Assembly (NCBI GenBank): GCA_023055355.1
Contig: JALJCS010000001.1
Coordinates: 70,163,381 to 70,227,380, forward strand
Direction: 5' to 3'
DNA length: 64,000 nucleotides
Source: Agelaius tricolor
Taxonomy: Eukaryota > Chordata > Aves > Passeriformes > Icteridae
The notes beneath the pieces are model-generated. The model was given only the letters and a program-made list of their open reading frames with translations. It was not told the origin of the DNA and did no database searches. The position numbers were made by a program, and so were the translations under genes. Each line of letters opens with the position of its first letter. Within the stretch, counting starts at the first letter, position 1. Positions 1 to 18,090 of this stretch are shown here, piece after piece.

Positions 1-424
1 GCCATGGGGGTCCTGACTGTGCTCACAGGAGCCTTGTTCCTCTGGCAGCGGCATGAGGGGAGGCAGAGCTGAGCCTGTGCTTGGAGCACCCCCTCTGCCT
101 CCTGCCTTCCCATCTGTACAGTGGCGATAATCACAAGCAGCCATAGGGAATTGCCGTGATCAGTATCTTGAGCTACTCTGGTGAGAGTCATTACAGACCA
201 ACAGCAGAGATCCAGAGTGCTTTTTTATGGGGACATTTTCATTAGCTTCTTTACTGGCTAAAAGATGGGTGTAAACCAGACTTTGCTGGCATAAGACTCA
301 GTGAAACCTCTGAGGAAAAGGAAAAAGGTGAGAGCGAAGGAAGGAAAGGGAGCTTGAGGGAGCTGATAAAAGGGACTTGTACAGTGAATAGCAGCAAAGG
401 GAGCACCACAACTGCAGCCCTTCA

Positions 425-560
425 TCCCCCAACTCTTTCCCTGGATGAAAGCTTCTCCATCCATCACAAAGGAAGAGGAATCCCCAGGATGACCAACAAG
501 AGTCATCATAGGAACAGCTCACAGTTCCACATCACCTTCCAGCCAGCTCCACCTGGAGAA
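425..560 (+). pseudogene. PPIL6: PPIL6 cyclophilin-domain exon, apparently decayed
   Basis: PPIL6 is a cyclophilin-like (peptidyl-prolyl isomerase family) protein. The + frame here contains DESFSIHHKGRG, then a segment ending NSSQFHITF. These align by eye with the family stretch around NGSQF that follows the conserved Phe-rich loop. Substitutions hit normally conserved positions: Gly to Arg before the MTNK segment, and NGSQF to NSSQF. Straight after QPAP the family-like continuation (a leucine/acidic/lysine-tyrosine stretch) sits in a different frame, and the current frame reaches a stop at about 576. No GT donor exists where the exon should end (about 565-580). I see these breaks directly; that the copy is dead is inference. 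A sequencing indel or strong divergence is the alternative. Earlier exons lie outside the window. Confidence 0.55.
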
Positions 561-1855
561 ATATTTTACTCAAGCTAGAAAACCCTATGGCAAAACTAAG
601 GAAGCTGCCAGGGCATCTCCAGGACCAAAGGTTACAAACTCATGGCTGCAGAGCTCAGTGTCAGCTCAAGGTGGGCCCTGACAGACAGGGAGGCATTTCA
701 CAAAACCTCCAGGCTCTGCTCTGCCTTCACAAGCTGAAAAACATTGTTTTAGCAAATGCATACTAGAAGTTTGTTCTCAGTAGGTTAACATAAAGAACTA
801 ACCTGTTAAAATTTTGAGATTTTCAAGAATGTAATAAACAAGAATATTGCTTTGAGCAGTTTGCTTGATGGAAGAGAACAAAATATTTAAGTATTAACAC
901 AGAGAGAACAATTCACAGTGTAGTTTCCATGTTACCACACCGTGCAAAAAGACAGCATTTTTAACAGTAGCAAAATAGCACAACTTTCAAACCTACAGAG
1001 TACAAACCAAAAGCTGGATATATTCATAACCAGCAACATTTACTTCAAGTTGCTGCCTTGCCACCAGCTCTGTGCAATCTGAAAGGTGTAGGATACATGA
1101 TCTTATAGCCAGGCCCTCCTAAACCTGAGGAAGCAAAAAGAAGCCACAGTGTACAGTAAGGACAGCCAAGGTACAACAAGGACACAGACAAGGTACAACA
1201 AGGACAACAAGGTACTTTCCAGGCTCTGCTCTGTTCAGATTTTCTGATGTCCCCACTTGGACGAGGGATGCCTGCAGCATCCTCCTTGCTTGGTACCACT
1301 CTTCTGGATGGAGTAGGGCGGGATGGGATACAGTATAAAGCCTTCTGGAGCTCTGCTGGCATCCATCACCATGGCGGTGCCTGCAGGAGGCACAGCTTGT
1401 CCTCCCACAGCGTGGGAGAAGGACAGCCTGAAAATCACAGAGATCGCAAAATGCTGGACTGCTTTCAGGATTCAGATTAGTGCTGTGAAGGAAGGAAATG
1501 AAGGATATTTCACAGGGAATCATTTCTAATACTGTCACTTCTCACTGTGTCTCCTGACTACATCTCAAAAGTACTGGCCATTTGTAGCTGGGGCACATGG
1601 AACAGCACTTGCTTCTTTAAATAAATGTAGCTGCATAAAGCTATAGTATTTTCACCTCTCCTAAAATGCCAACTGGAGGCTACTTAATCAAAAACTGACA
1701 GCACTCATTGTGAAGAACTTTCTAAAGAGCGTAGTGAGTGTAGCCTGTCAATAGGAAACAGGTGCCTGGGTTTTAATGGCCCCACACAAAACAGAGGCTG
1801 CAGAGCTTGGCTTTGGATGGAGATGGATCCCATGGGCACTCTCTCCTTCCTGTAG

Positions 1856-1967
1856 GCAAGTGATCAAGGACGTGGAGATCCTCCAAACACTGGAGGCTGT
1901 ACCTACATATAACAAAAGGCCTACAGTAGCCTGCAAGATAATTAACTGTGGAACCTTCAATTCATGA
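1856..1967 (+). CDS. PPIL6: PPIL6 terminal coding exon (partial gene, 5' exons outside or decayed)
   Basis: A pyrimidine-rich acceptor (ctctccttcctgtag) precedes an open frame of 36 codons starting QVIKDVEILQTLE and ending CGTFNS, then TGA. It matches the C-terminus of PPIL6 by eye: the QLIEGTEVLKQLE-type helix, the VPT.NERP-type loop and the final beta strand of the cyclophilin fold. One leading base completes the preceding codon (phase 2 intron), as expected for a Phe-Gly codon pair in the preceding exon. A poly(A) signal follows 90 bases later, and CD164 lies downstream on the same strand, as in mammals. The frame is intact although the preceding exon looks broken, so the gene may be recently disabled or alternatively spliced. 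Confidence 0.68.
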
Positions 1968-2057
1968 TTCCCAGATGGTTTTCTTGCCTGCTGTAAGGCA
2001 GAGCATTATTTCCCACTCAGCTTTTCACAGACCATGATGACTTTCACTTACAGCAAA

Positions 2058-2063
2058 AATAAA
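2058..2063 (+). terminator. Probable PPIL6 poly(A) signal
   Basis: AATAAA lies about 90 bases after the PPIL6 stop codon. It is the first canonical signal on this strand after that stop. Confidence 0.5.
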
Positions 2064-2099
2064 ACCATGTCATCTTGCTCATGTGAATGGCTTGGAAAC

Positions 2100-5000
2100 T
2101 TTTTTTTTTGGTTTAAAAAGAAATGTTCACAAGGTGTTAAGTATTTTTACAGGAGAAGAGAAAAAGACCTATGAACATGGTGCACCTACAATTTATGGGA
2201 AATAATGTTATGATGATTATATAGTTACAAGCACTGACACGATATAATGACATCTCAGACAAAAAAAGAAGAAAAAATACGTTTGTAGGACTGTGGCCTC
2301 ATGAAGGCCAAATATTTGATCCTGCTCTGACTACTATAAACTAAAAGTAATGTCCTTGAAATCGGGTTGGCTGCATGAGGCTAAAACCAGGAAATGCTAA
2401 AGCAGGCAGAAGATTTAAGTAACTCTTTATAGCAGATGGTCTCAATTAAAAGGAAAGTGACTGTTACTGAAACAGAGGAAAATATTGTTTATAAAGTTAT
2501 TGCAATACTGTTAAGGTTGTGTTTGGATGTAAATACAGAATCCAAAATGACTGCCAGTGTCAGTGATTTCTTGCATGCAAGATCTCTCTGACACACTGTG
2601 CAGAGCTGGTGCATGGATGGCTCCAGGGGAGAAGGTGTGTCAAAGATCAAAATGCAGGCTGGAAGGAGAGGCCATAACCGAGTGCACTGGAGGTTCAAAG
2701 GAAAGAGCTGGGATGCAAACACAAGGCTAAACCAGCCCTGCTGTGCCAGGGCAACCCAGACACCAACAGAGTGCAGCTCTCCCACCCCTACTCCCAGCTC
2801 TGCCAAGAGTGCTGTGCTGAGTGAGTGACCTTTGCTCCTGGGCTCACTGCATGAGCTCCTAAATCTCACAGAACAGCACCAGGGTAAGATGGGGAAGGCT
2901 GAATTAGGGAAGTATTTGGAGAGACCTGATTTTGTCCGAGCTTAAGTCCACAGATTTCATGAAAAGTAATGACCTTAAGTTTACTTGATAAAAGGGAACA
3001 AATTTAGAAAATCAGCAAATGTTTAACTGAATGCCTGAAGAGGGCATAGGCCCAGAGTGATCTCCAGAGGCTCTGAGGATGAAGATCGTGTTAATTTTAG
3101 CAAGGGAATTTAGGTTTTTCTTTAGCGATGATGCAAAACAAGATTATTTAAACTAAAATACTTTTGTATATCTGCAGCTAGCTAAGAAGCCTGTAACACA
3201 TTTCATCCTTCCATTTTCTAAAGCATTCTGCAATCTATACACAGACTGTTATATAGGAATTAAATCTTCTGTAGGAACATTCCAAATCAATCTGCCTTGA
3301 GAGTAATTTTTTTCACTTCATAGTTCTGGGTTAAATATTAAAATAGACTGTGATATTTTCTTCATAAAACCCCACATTTCCTGACAAGTTACTTTTTGTA
3401 AGTAACAGAGACTACTGCTATGAAATTATATGGTTTTGCATACTCAGTATTGAGACAGAGGTTAGTGGCTCTTATTTCTTGCAAGGATTTTAAATTATAC
3501 TCAGATGTTTAAAGTCGGGAAAGCAATTTTAGTTCTGAAGACTATCAAGGACAATGTTAGGAGGCCAGTTAATTGATTTTTTATTTGCTGTTGGTTTGGT
3601 CACCCATGACAGGTCTGCTCTGTGGCTGCCACCCCAGTCTCTCAGTGTTCAAGAGATCAAAGCAGAACACAGCATGTGATTTGAGTCCAAATGACCTGAT
3701 CTGAGCAGATGTCAAAGCCCAGAAACTCATTCTCTGGCAGTGGGCAACGTTCAGGGACTCTGAGGGCAGGCAAATGCCTCATCACATCAAGTACCAGAAA
3801 GCTGATGCTGTGCCAAAAGTCACGGACCTGGTGACAAGGATGATGGCTGGATGTCCATCTGGATGTCATACAGACAGGATCTAGGACAACAATGCATGGG
3901 AACTGGGCAGGGGACAACTGGCTGAAGTTACACCACATGAAAAAAGTTATAACGAGAAGAGAAGGGTACAACCAGGAAATATCTTGAATTTCAGGCATAA
4001 CAATTCTTCAGGCAAGCCATAATTACTGTATTTGCATTGGTCATGGCAGGACACTCTGCCAGAAAAAAGCATGGTAAAATCTTTCATCCAGTATTAAGAG
4101 GTCACCTAAAGAAACAAGTGTGTCTTTCAAGCCTGGTTCCCCAGTGCCCGCAAGTGGGAGTCCAAGGCTATGAACAATGAAGCAGAAATGAAATATTCAT
4201 CTTAATCCAAAATGATGTTTCATGACATATTTTCTGCTACAACTTACATCTCTGGTCAAGTCACTATGAATACAGTGCTGCCTCTCAGAGTGCCATACCA
4301 GAGGAATAGCACACACAAGCATCCAGAGGACATGCAAGTCCAGAGGCAAGCCATAGGGTCTCCACAAAGTCAGGAAATTCAGGGGCAGTTGGCAAATGGG
4401 GAGGTAAAGACTTTCATTGTCAGCTGCTGGGTTTGGAGAAGTTCCCTTCCCAGCAACCATATTAAAAAACTCCCTTCTACAACGAACAGCTGGCAGCAAC
4501 ATGCATTCTGAGAAAACTATTATCTTACCAGATTACACAGTGTTTCATTTATCCAATGTGTCAGCGCTGTAAGAAAAACTAGTATCTTTCAAGTTGTGCT
4601 TTATTGGGTTTTCTTTTAAGTTTATGAGCTTCTTACTCCAGCAAAACACTCTCCTAGACACTGCTGTAAATGAAAAGTGATGAAAGAAGACCTCAGACTA
4701 CACACCAGTTTTCTTTACACAGGTGTATGTGTTAAAAGCACAAGGACATTGTGTTAATACAGCACAGACAGTCAGCTCCAATCATTCCCCCTACTAATTC
4801 AAGCACCGATGAGACAAAAGTTGGAGGCCAAAGTCATTATCTACAAGGTATTTTACCTAATCTGAGGGCAGAGGGTTTCTGAATCTGATCCAGGAGGGCT
4901 GCTAAAGCCAGCAGAAATTGTTAGTGTGGCTCCTCAGCTGTGTAGGTACTCCACACGGATCTGGGGAAGCCCTGGGATCTCTGAAGTATATGTTCATTCT

Positions 5001-8000
5001 CATGGTATCAGACAGACCTCTGACAACATATTTTACCTTCCTACAGACCAGCCTCACCTTCCTCTTTAGACTATCATAGCTACAGCTCTCTGCTACTGCC
5101 CTTCATGTACTTTTTTGCTTGGGATACCCCTCACTAATTCACTGTGAAGTGGATTAGTGACCCCCATCTATAGGTCAGACAAAAAATTCTGGGGAATTTT
5201 CTGACTACCAGTTCCAGGGAGGAAAAAAAGGTACTCAGAGGGACTGGTTTTGAAAAAACTTTATTGATAATATCAACTATGCAGCACATCAAATGGATCA
5301 GAATGATGTAGTACAGCTATTGCACAAAGAAAATGCCTAAGTGGAATGACTTAACAAACTTCATAGAAAACATTTTGATACTGTAATTCTGATAAGATTT
5401 AGGATGTTAAGAGGCAGTAATGGGTGGCCAGACCAACAGAGCTCAATTGTGCCTGTACCTCAGTTGCTGTATGGGAAGAAGCACTGGTCCAGGCCATCAG
5501 GGCACAGCAAGAGCACAGGTAGGGGCCAGATGCAAGAGCCTCAGAACAAAAACATCTACCGAGAAAAAGTTGTGGAGACTCTCCTGAAGTTCCTTCACTT
5601 GAAAAACTCCCAGGTTGACCAAGGCATTTTTATCAGCCAGCCTTGAGGACACATCTAAACTCCTAGGGAATATGATCCTGCCCTGACACAGGCCAAAGCC
5701 CACCACTGTATTACACTATCACCAACTAAAAAATGCACATTAAAAATTCAGTAAAAATGGATGTACTGTTGCAAGAACTCCATCTAAACATTAGCCTTAT
5801 TTTCCTTTGGTCACCTAAATCAGCCTGTCCTCATTCTCTGGTTGGCTGCAGCTGCACAGGTGAAAGGTTTATTCTTTCCACTCCATCTTACCCATACCTG
5901 TTGCCTTCTATTCTTCTTCTCATGACATGTCTCTGGTTTGCCTTAGGCTAAAAGCATCAGCCTGTATCTCTATCTCTAAAAGAGTTAAGAAAATATTTTT
6001 AACATTCTTTTATTATCACTAACCACTCTATTATTTTATTAGTTACTTATGTTAAAAGCAGCCTTTCCACCCCACCTGGTGGGGCTGAGTGCCTGTAACA
6101 GAGAATTCTTGTGTATCAAACACAGCTCCACCTTGCCTGCCTCAGGCAAGCAGCTGGTACAGTGCAGGTGCCACTGTCCTCATCCAGAATTCCTGCTGGG
6201 GACAGACACCTTAAATACACCCCTGATGTCATGCAGCACGACATGCACCCCCCTGGATGTGCCCAGGGCCATATCCAGCCCTGGCTGGACACACCCCTAA
6301 GCGGGATTTACTGCCATACCTGCCTCAGGATGCAAGGACAAACAAAGGTTACAAAACTCTGGGCACAGGAGTCAATGCATTATTTCTGAACAATTCACCA
6401 CTCTGGTGAATGGCACCAGGATACAATAATGCATCATTATGTAATTGTAACAAAGACCTCAAAACCTCCTTGGATGCTGTGTTTCCCCTGCTAAAACACC
6501 CACCACGTATTTACATTTCACATGCACTTCTCTTTCCATGCACTTGAAATGACAGTATGGAAATGAGAACCAATGTTTACAAAACGAAGGAAAGATATAT
6601 TCCCTTCAGTTTATCTACTAAATTTTGTTTTTCATTTACTGCTGTCATCCCAAACTGCTGTATACTCCTGTGGAATTTCTTCAATCCATTATCACATCTT
6701 GCCAAGCACCAATTGATACAACACAATCTGCTCCAAATCCTGGGTATTTGCTATGTTTCAAATGTGCTTCCCTAAAATGGGCATCTGCAGACTCTTAGGT
6801 TTTGCCCATTTTGTCAAGGATTTTACATAATTTTCCAGTAATGCAGTGCTTGGAATTCCTTATAGATTCAAAACAGAGGTGAATGCCTTACTAACCACTA
6901 AGTATATAACAGTGCCATGAGACCTGAATCCAGTGATGAATGTGGTGTTTTAAATCCAACAACAACAACCCATGATCCTGCTGACTGTATGCTGCAACAA
7001 AGTCCCAAGATGCTGACTATAAGAAAAAACAGACAAACCACATTTATCTTTTCCCTGGATTCCCACCAGCCCCCAGAATGATAAACATGTTTTCACCTGC
7101 TTGTGGAGATGTTCTTGCCCTTGCTGGTAGTCTTAGTTCTATTTTTTAATGTACTTCATTTTCTCCCACTTTTTCCATACACATAAACACTGATTAGAGT
7201 CTTGTCTTTTATCTTATTTAACTTAACTGTCCTATTACTTTCACAAAAGAGATTTTTAATATGCACTCCTGATGAAATGTAGATTGCAGTAATCATTACA
7301 CTTCATGTGTCCAGCACATCAACAGAACTGCCACTGCAATCCCTCATAAAACACTGATAACTGCTGAAGATACACTTAACATTATAGCCCACAAGACCTG
7401 CAAAAAAGAAAACCTGAGTTCCAAAAATACCACGTGTCTAGTGAAATCTCAATAGACCCTCTGAATCAAGCCCTGATCCAAGCAGAAGACCCTTGTCCCA
7501 GAAGGACATAAGAATCTCTGCAGGTATGGCCAGGAGGGATGAGTGGAATCCATAGAAAACGCCCTTATTCCATGCCCCCTGCAATTTTGGTTACATCGCA
7601 ATTTTTACTTATGCTGCTTCTCAACTTATGCTGTCTATTCAAAGCAGAACAGAAATATCATATTTTAATAATCCATGTGAAAAGTATTTCTTATTAAAAG
7701 GCCAGAAACTTTCATCATACTGTAGAAATAACTAAATTATTTTACACTACCACTCCAGTAAAAATGGAGAATGAGCGATAACTAAAGTCAGCATGCGATT
7801 TCTGTTTCCTTATCACTTTTCAGAACTAAATTCTGATGTTACTGACATTTACATACAACAGAACATGTTTGGTCATTTTAATGCAGCTGTTACAAGGTTC
7901 CAGTTCGTATCACAAAATTGATTCTCTTTTGTTTCTTTGCAGACTTTTCTTTTTTATGTTTTCTCCCTGAGGCTTCTTTGCAGGAAGGCAAAGCACTAGC

Positions 8001-8560
8001 CATCCTGCCTGCTAGCAGAAAGCACCACAATATATGACAGCACAGAACCTTGTCAGAAAGCTCTGTACCCAAATTATGTATTACCAGCAGCCCTACAGGT
8101 CCCTCCATAGCTAACACAGTAACCATAATAGGTAGCTTGACTTAAAACTTCTCCATTTCTATCAGTCTCTTTGCAAGGTAACACCTTCAGGAAAGTAAAA
8201 TGGGAAGATTAAGCTAGGAATTTATTTGGCAGTTCCCTCTTTACTGCCAAAGTCCAGCTCACACTTAAGAGAACCAAGGGGGAATTGTCCTGATTATAAC
8301 TCTTCTCTTCCATTTGTCCTTTGACCTAGACCATAATAAAATTTGCTTTATAGCTCTAGCTTAGCTCTCCTTGAATAGAAGCAGACATGAATGTTTGCCT
8401 TGGTTTCCCAACATTCACCTGCATTGGCACTGCACAAAATGCTGAGGCGGATTTACACAAATAAACTTTTATTTGCAGAGGGTCCACTGATGATGATAGG
8501 ACAGAGAAAATGTGATAGGCATAGGGGGAACTCTGCTCTGTGTTTTGGGGGGAATCACTG
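2100..8560. other. Intergenic spacer between PPIL6 and CD164, no supported gene
   Basis: AT-rich sequence with frequent stops in all frames. Short open frames at 2.5-2.9, 3.66-4.0 and 4.2-4.5 kb lack family-like composition or paired splice signals, so I annotate none. I see no RNA gene or clear tandem repeat here. Confidence 0.6.
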
Positions 8561-8561
8561 A

Positions 8562-8665
8562 TTCTTAAAATCACTTAGGTTGGATACATCCTTCAAGTCC
8601 AACTGCAAACCTGACACTGCCACAAAAAGAAGTGGTGGGATGACCAAGGAGCCTTCTCCAGGTGT
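8562..8665 (-). mobile_element. CR1 LINE 3' fragment
   Basis: The + strand reads as the complement of a CR1 3' end: a degenerate AGAATCACTTAGGTTGGA-like start, then TTCAAGTCCAACTGCAAACCTGACACTGCCA-like sequence. The fragment is short and ends where unique CpG-island sequence begins. Exact edges are uncertain. Confidence 0.6.
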
Positions 8666-9058
8666 TCTCTACAGCGCAGCCACACTTCCCTTCCAATATT
8701 GCAACCATTTCATCCTGGACCTACACAAACTCACACTTTGCAGCTTCCACGTGTGATGGCACTAGTGCTGCTGGGAGCACAGCTGGACAACACTTTGCAC
8801 GTGCTGCACGCAGACTGCTACGGCTCGCGTGCGATTCATTTTTACTGCCATTTAAGTACAATTTAAGTACAATTCGCTGTTTTGTCACGGTAGAAATGGC
8901 GAGTGGCGTGGGAACGGGGCGGCAGCTGGTGGGAGCCGGTGGGAGCATCTCTCTCCCCCCGCCCAGCGCGACCCCCGCAAGCGACACCACGCGACCGCGC
9001 CGCCCGCGCGCGGGAAACGCGAACCCGCGCGCCTCTGCCCCGCCCCCCGCCTCGCCCA

Positions 9059-9110
9059 CAGCCAATGAGCGGGCCCAGCGGGGAGGGGGCGGGACCTCCG
9101 TTGTGACGTA
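9059..9110 (+). promoter_or_regulatory. CCAAT box and CRE-like motif
   Basis: CAGCCAATGAG at 9059-9069 is a good NF-Y site. TGACGTA at 9104-9110 is a CRE-like half site. A second TGACGTGA lies at 9293-9300, nearer exon 1. Motif matches only. Confidence 0.5.
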
Positions 9111-9112
9111 GA

Positions 9113-9167
9113 GGCACGTGACGCGCGGGAAAAGCTCCCTCCCGGGGGCGCGGCGGGGTCACGTGGG
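9113..9167 (+). promoter_or_regulatory. Two CACGTG boxes resembling CLEAR (TFEB) elements
   Basis: CACGTG occurs at 9115-9120, followed by AC (GGCACGTGACG), and again at 9160-9165, preceded by GT (GGTCACGTGGG). Each matches most of the CLEAR consensus GTCACGTGAC, used by TFEB/TFE3 on lysosomal genes. CD164 is an endolysosomal membrane protein, so the site class fits. USF or MYC/MAX binding is an alternative. Confidence 0.5.
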
Positions 9168-9416
9168 AGAGCAGCGCTGCGCTGCCGCGCCGCGGACCGT
9201 TCCATTACCCGCCGGAGGGGGAGCAGGAGGAAGCCGGGCGGAACCAAAGCGCCGCCGCGGGCGGGGGGCGGGGCCAGCTTGGGGCGCTCCCGTGACGTGA
9301 GGCGGCGCGGGGCGGCGGCGCGCGGCGGTAGCGGGAGCGGAGTGGGGCAGGGAAGGGAAGTGCGAGCAGGAGCAGGAGCGGGAGCTGCAGCCCCCTCGTT
9401 TCACCGCATCGCCACC

Positions 9417-14692
<5,276 letters not shown>

Positions 14693-17640
14693 GACCTGCC
14701 CCTTGGTAATGGACTAGTAGCCCAACACCTGTAGTTCACTGAACCAAAATATTTTCTGTTGCTCGTGGAAGACAGCAATTCATAATATCCTTTAAATCTC
14801 TAAAAGAAGACTTCAAATGAATATTTTTGCAACATTATACTTGGCAAGAAGTGATATGAATCTCTTCAACAGGATTACTTGCAATATGCTGCATGGGTTC
14901 TAATGGCTGTTTTATTTTCCTTTAGTGGCTGCTGGTGTGGGACTTTTCTTGATACGCCAAATGTAGAATGTTCAGAGATTCTTATTCAGTGGCAACACTG
15001 TCCAGTAGACAATCTTAAAATTACTTATTCTGAAGGCTAATATAAACAACATCGGATACAGTATCCCTTCAGTTTTATCAAGATGTGAATTATTAGTGAC
15101 TGATTTCAGGGAGTGAAATAGCATTTGTAGTAGCTTATGACTCTTACAGTGTGTTGCTAGAAAGATGGACAAAAATGTAGAATTAAATAATGTCTTAACA
15201 GAATAGCATAGCCCTTTTTTTTTACACAAGAATATAAGTTGCCTCATAAAATACTTCATTCCAAACAGAATTCCTATGCCATTTCCAATTAATGTTGAAG
15301 GTGGATGTAGGAATAATCCCTCTAATGGGGAAATAAATATTAGTGCCTTAAAAGAGTAAATTTCAGTAGGCTGTAAGCATGTCCCAGCTATATGAAAGAT
15401 AAATAAAACTTCTAAGTATTTACTTTACATAGGAATATAACTGGACTTGATCATTCCAGTTTAAAAAAAACTTTCCCTAGAAAAACTGTCCCTTAGTGAT
15501 TTTGTTTTAGAGTGAGGAGTACGGTACAGCGATGTTCAGCCACAGACCAAAGCTTTGGCTTTTGTTCTGGCCTGCAAAGACCAACCATAAAACCAGTGAT
15601 ATAATTCAGTTCACTCCCTGTAGAAAAAGGCAGCAGCCCACATTTCTACTTGAAATACTGATATTTGGGAAGTCCTGATGTTTTTGTTATTCAAACGGTT
15701 CTTAAAACTCGTTGCAATTAATTTCAGGAGCTTGTTGTTGTTAATTTCAGGGTTGTTGTTGTTTTCCTTTCGTACCCTCCTGTATGTCTGCTTACTGAGG
15801 GAGCAGTTAAGGGTCATTCAGAGGATCTGCTGATGTGATCCTAGTCAGGATTGCTGTAATCCTGGGACCACAGGCTACAGCTTTTTTCTGTCCCTTCTCC
15901 CCTTCCTGGCTTCAGGTTCGTGTCACCATGCAGTGAACTGGTTAAGGAAATCTATTCAGCCAAATAGTTCAGCTTTTTGGTTTTTTTTTTTTCCTCTCTT
16001 GGCTGGGTCAGCCATGTGATCTGAGTATCAAAGGTACGTCATCTCCAACACAGACTGACTTGAGCACCTGTGAAAATAAACCCACAGGAAAAATGGAAGT
16101 AGAGATAGAATCAAGTAGTGGAGGTAGCACATAATGCGTAGCTTCTGATGATATCACCTGATCATCAGTTTTGGGATAATCTGTAGTACTGTCTTACTAG
16201 CTCTGACTTGACTGGAATTTGGCACCCAATACAAAAATAGCTTTGATAGCAGATAATAGTCATGGCAGTGGGACTTGAATTATGAAGCAAATTAAGTGCA
16301 TTTCAGTTGGAAACTTGAGGTATACAGTGTTGCTTTCTTGTGTTCTTCTAGTTTGAATGGCATTGTTTCTATTGTGCTGCATAGAAAACTCAAATTGCTA
16401 CAAAGTGCAGAGGTTACTCACTAGTACTGTATCTTTGAGTTCATTAGCTTTTGGTTTTCTAAACAAAAATAAGACAATCAGCTCAGGTTTATGAAAACAG
16501 CAGTGAGCAGCCAGTTTTCAGCAACAGTATGTATGTGAGCTAGATGGTATATCCTTGGCCTTATTGTGAAATCATTTAAATCTGTCCTTTCCCTATCTAA
16601 GAGCTATTTTACTACATTTATTTGTTAAAAAAAAATCCATGAGCTTGTGTTCTGTGCTTTGAAGTGAACAAAATACTCTTTTGAAATATGACAGTTTGCC
16701 TTCAGCTCAGCAAAGCAAACTACACCTAAGTATACAACTTCTAGCCTCAAAGGGCTCTTTCGGGAAACTTGCAGAAAAGTCCTACTGAACACTTCAGAGC
16801 ATGGAAAACATTGCCACAAAGAGGTTGCTCTGTGAAATGTTGCTGAAATGCTTATTCATGAGCTTTGCTAATCCTGATTTTGGTTGCTGATAAAGTATGC
16901 TGGTAAAGCAAATTAAAAATAATGTTTAAAGTGCCTTAAAATTGCTTACTTGTTTGCCTCAAATTTTGTTTTAAAGGGTAGAAGGGATACCTTGCCTTAG
17001 TTACTAAATTTGTTGTGGTGCCAACAATTGCTATTTTCCAAGACTTTAGGAAACCCAGGATCTCTGGCATGTACAAATGCTTATCTGAAAAACTCAAGTT
17101 TTGCTGTATCAATTTAGTCACGTTCTGGAAGGCCTGCACTACACACCTCTTGCTCATTAGCCTTGCCTGCAAGGTGTAATTCCACAGTTCAGAGTGGTGG
17201 CTTGAATTGTTTCCCTTTTAGTTGTTTGGGGGAAGGGGAGGCTGGGTTATACATCTTCACCATGTGCTTGGCTGCCTCACTGTTGAAAGTAATTACTCTT
17301 TTGTGAAATGCAGTATCAGCTGATGTGTGCTGTGTACTAGCAAAAAACCTGAAGTAACAACTTGCAGTTTTTCTTGGCCTTGTGTTTTGAAGTGGAAGGT
17401 AGCTCATAGATCTGTAGTTGTACTTGCCCCTAAATCAGTTTTAGGCACTGAATCGTAGTGACTCTTCAAGTTATCTGGCTTTTTCTTGAAGCCAACTTGT
17501 GCAAATATCAAGCTGTTACCTTAAGAATGTTCTCTGCAAGTGTTGCTGTAAAAGTTTGTATCTTGTCTTCAGTGGAAGAAAACTGAAGCAGTTGTAATCG
17601 CAAAACCAAATTGATAAATAAAATCTGTTGAATGGAATTT
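14693..17640 (+). other. CD164: CD164 3' untranslated region
   Basis: Non-coding, AT-rich sequence follows the stop codon. The AATAAA at 15402-15407 could give a short form. The AATAAA at 17617-17622 (in GATAAATAAAATCTG) would give a long form with about 2.9 kb of 3'UTR; mammalian CD164 transcripts also have long 3'UTRs. The end is inferred from the signal. Confidence 0.6.
17617..17622 (+). terminator. Probable distal CD164 poly(A) signal
   Basis: AATAAA with a downstream T/G-rich stretch (17640-17660). The chosen 3' end rests on this signal and on the gene's usual long 3'UTR. Confidence 0.55.
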
Positions 17641-18090
17641 TACCTGTGAACTTTCTTTAATGTGAGCAATTCCCAAGAGGAATGTCTGCTTGGTGACTGG
17701 GAGATGAGCTGTTTCCCATGGGAATTGAGAAATACTAAGGGAAAGAGGAAGAATGCAAGGTTTGAAGAATTAGTTCCCTAAAAACAGTATTAACTTTGTG
17801 TTTAACAGTACTGATTCAGATTTAATTATCTCAAAAAAAATTTTCATTCAGGTCATGTTTTTCCACATTAGCTTAATTCTTGTTTTTTGCTTAAAGCCAA
17901 AGAGGAGCAGTGTATGCATTAAGTGTTGCACTTGTAACAACCTGTGAGGCTTAATACTCCTCTTTCTAAGCAAGGTTTGTGATACTGGATGTCAGGTGGA
18001 AGAGGGGCTGCTGTCTGTGTTTGCACAGAGGCTGTTAGGACTTTCATGAAAAAGGTACTGCTCTGAGCCTTATTTCTTTTCTGATTGCAC

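Noticed and set aside
1..350. Possible upstream PPIL6 exon at the window edge
   Set aside because: No match to the expected GGDIVYGKG-type segment could be found in any + frame.
1119..1538. 139-codon frame on the - strand
   Set aside because: Composition is erratic, other frames are equally open, and no splice or family signal is present; it lies in the presumed PPIL6 intron.
3657..3998. 113-codon frame on the - strand
   Set aside because: No coding-like pattern or supporting signals. Probably chance or an old repeat.
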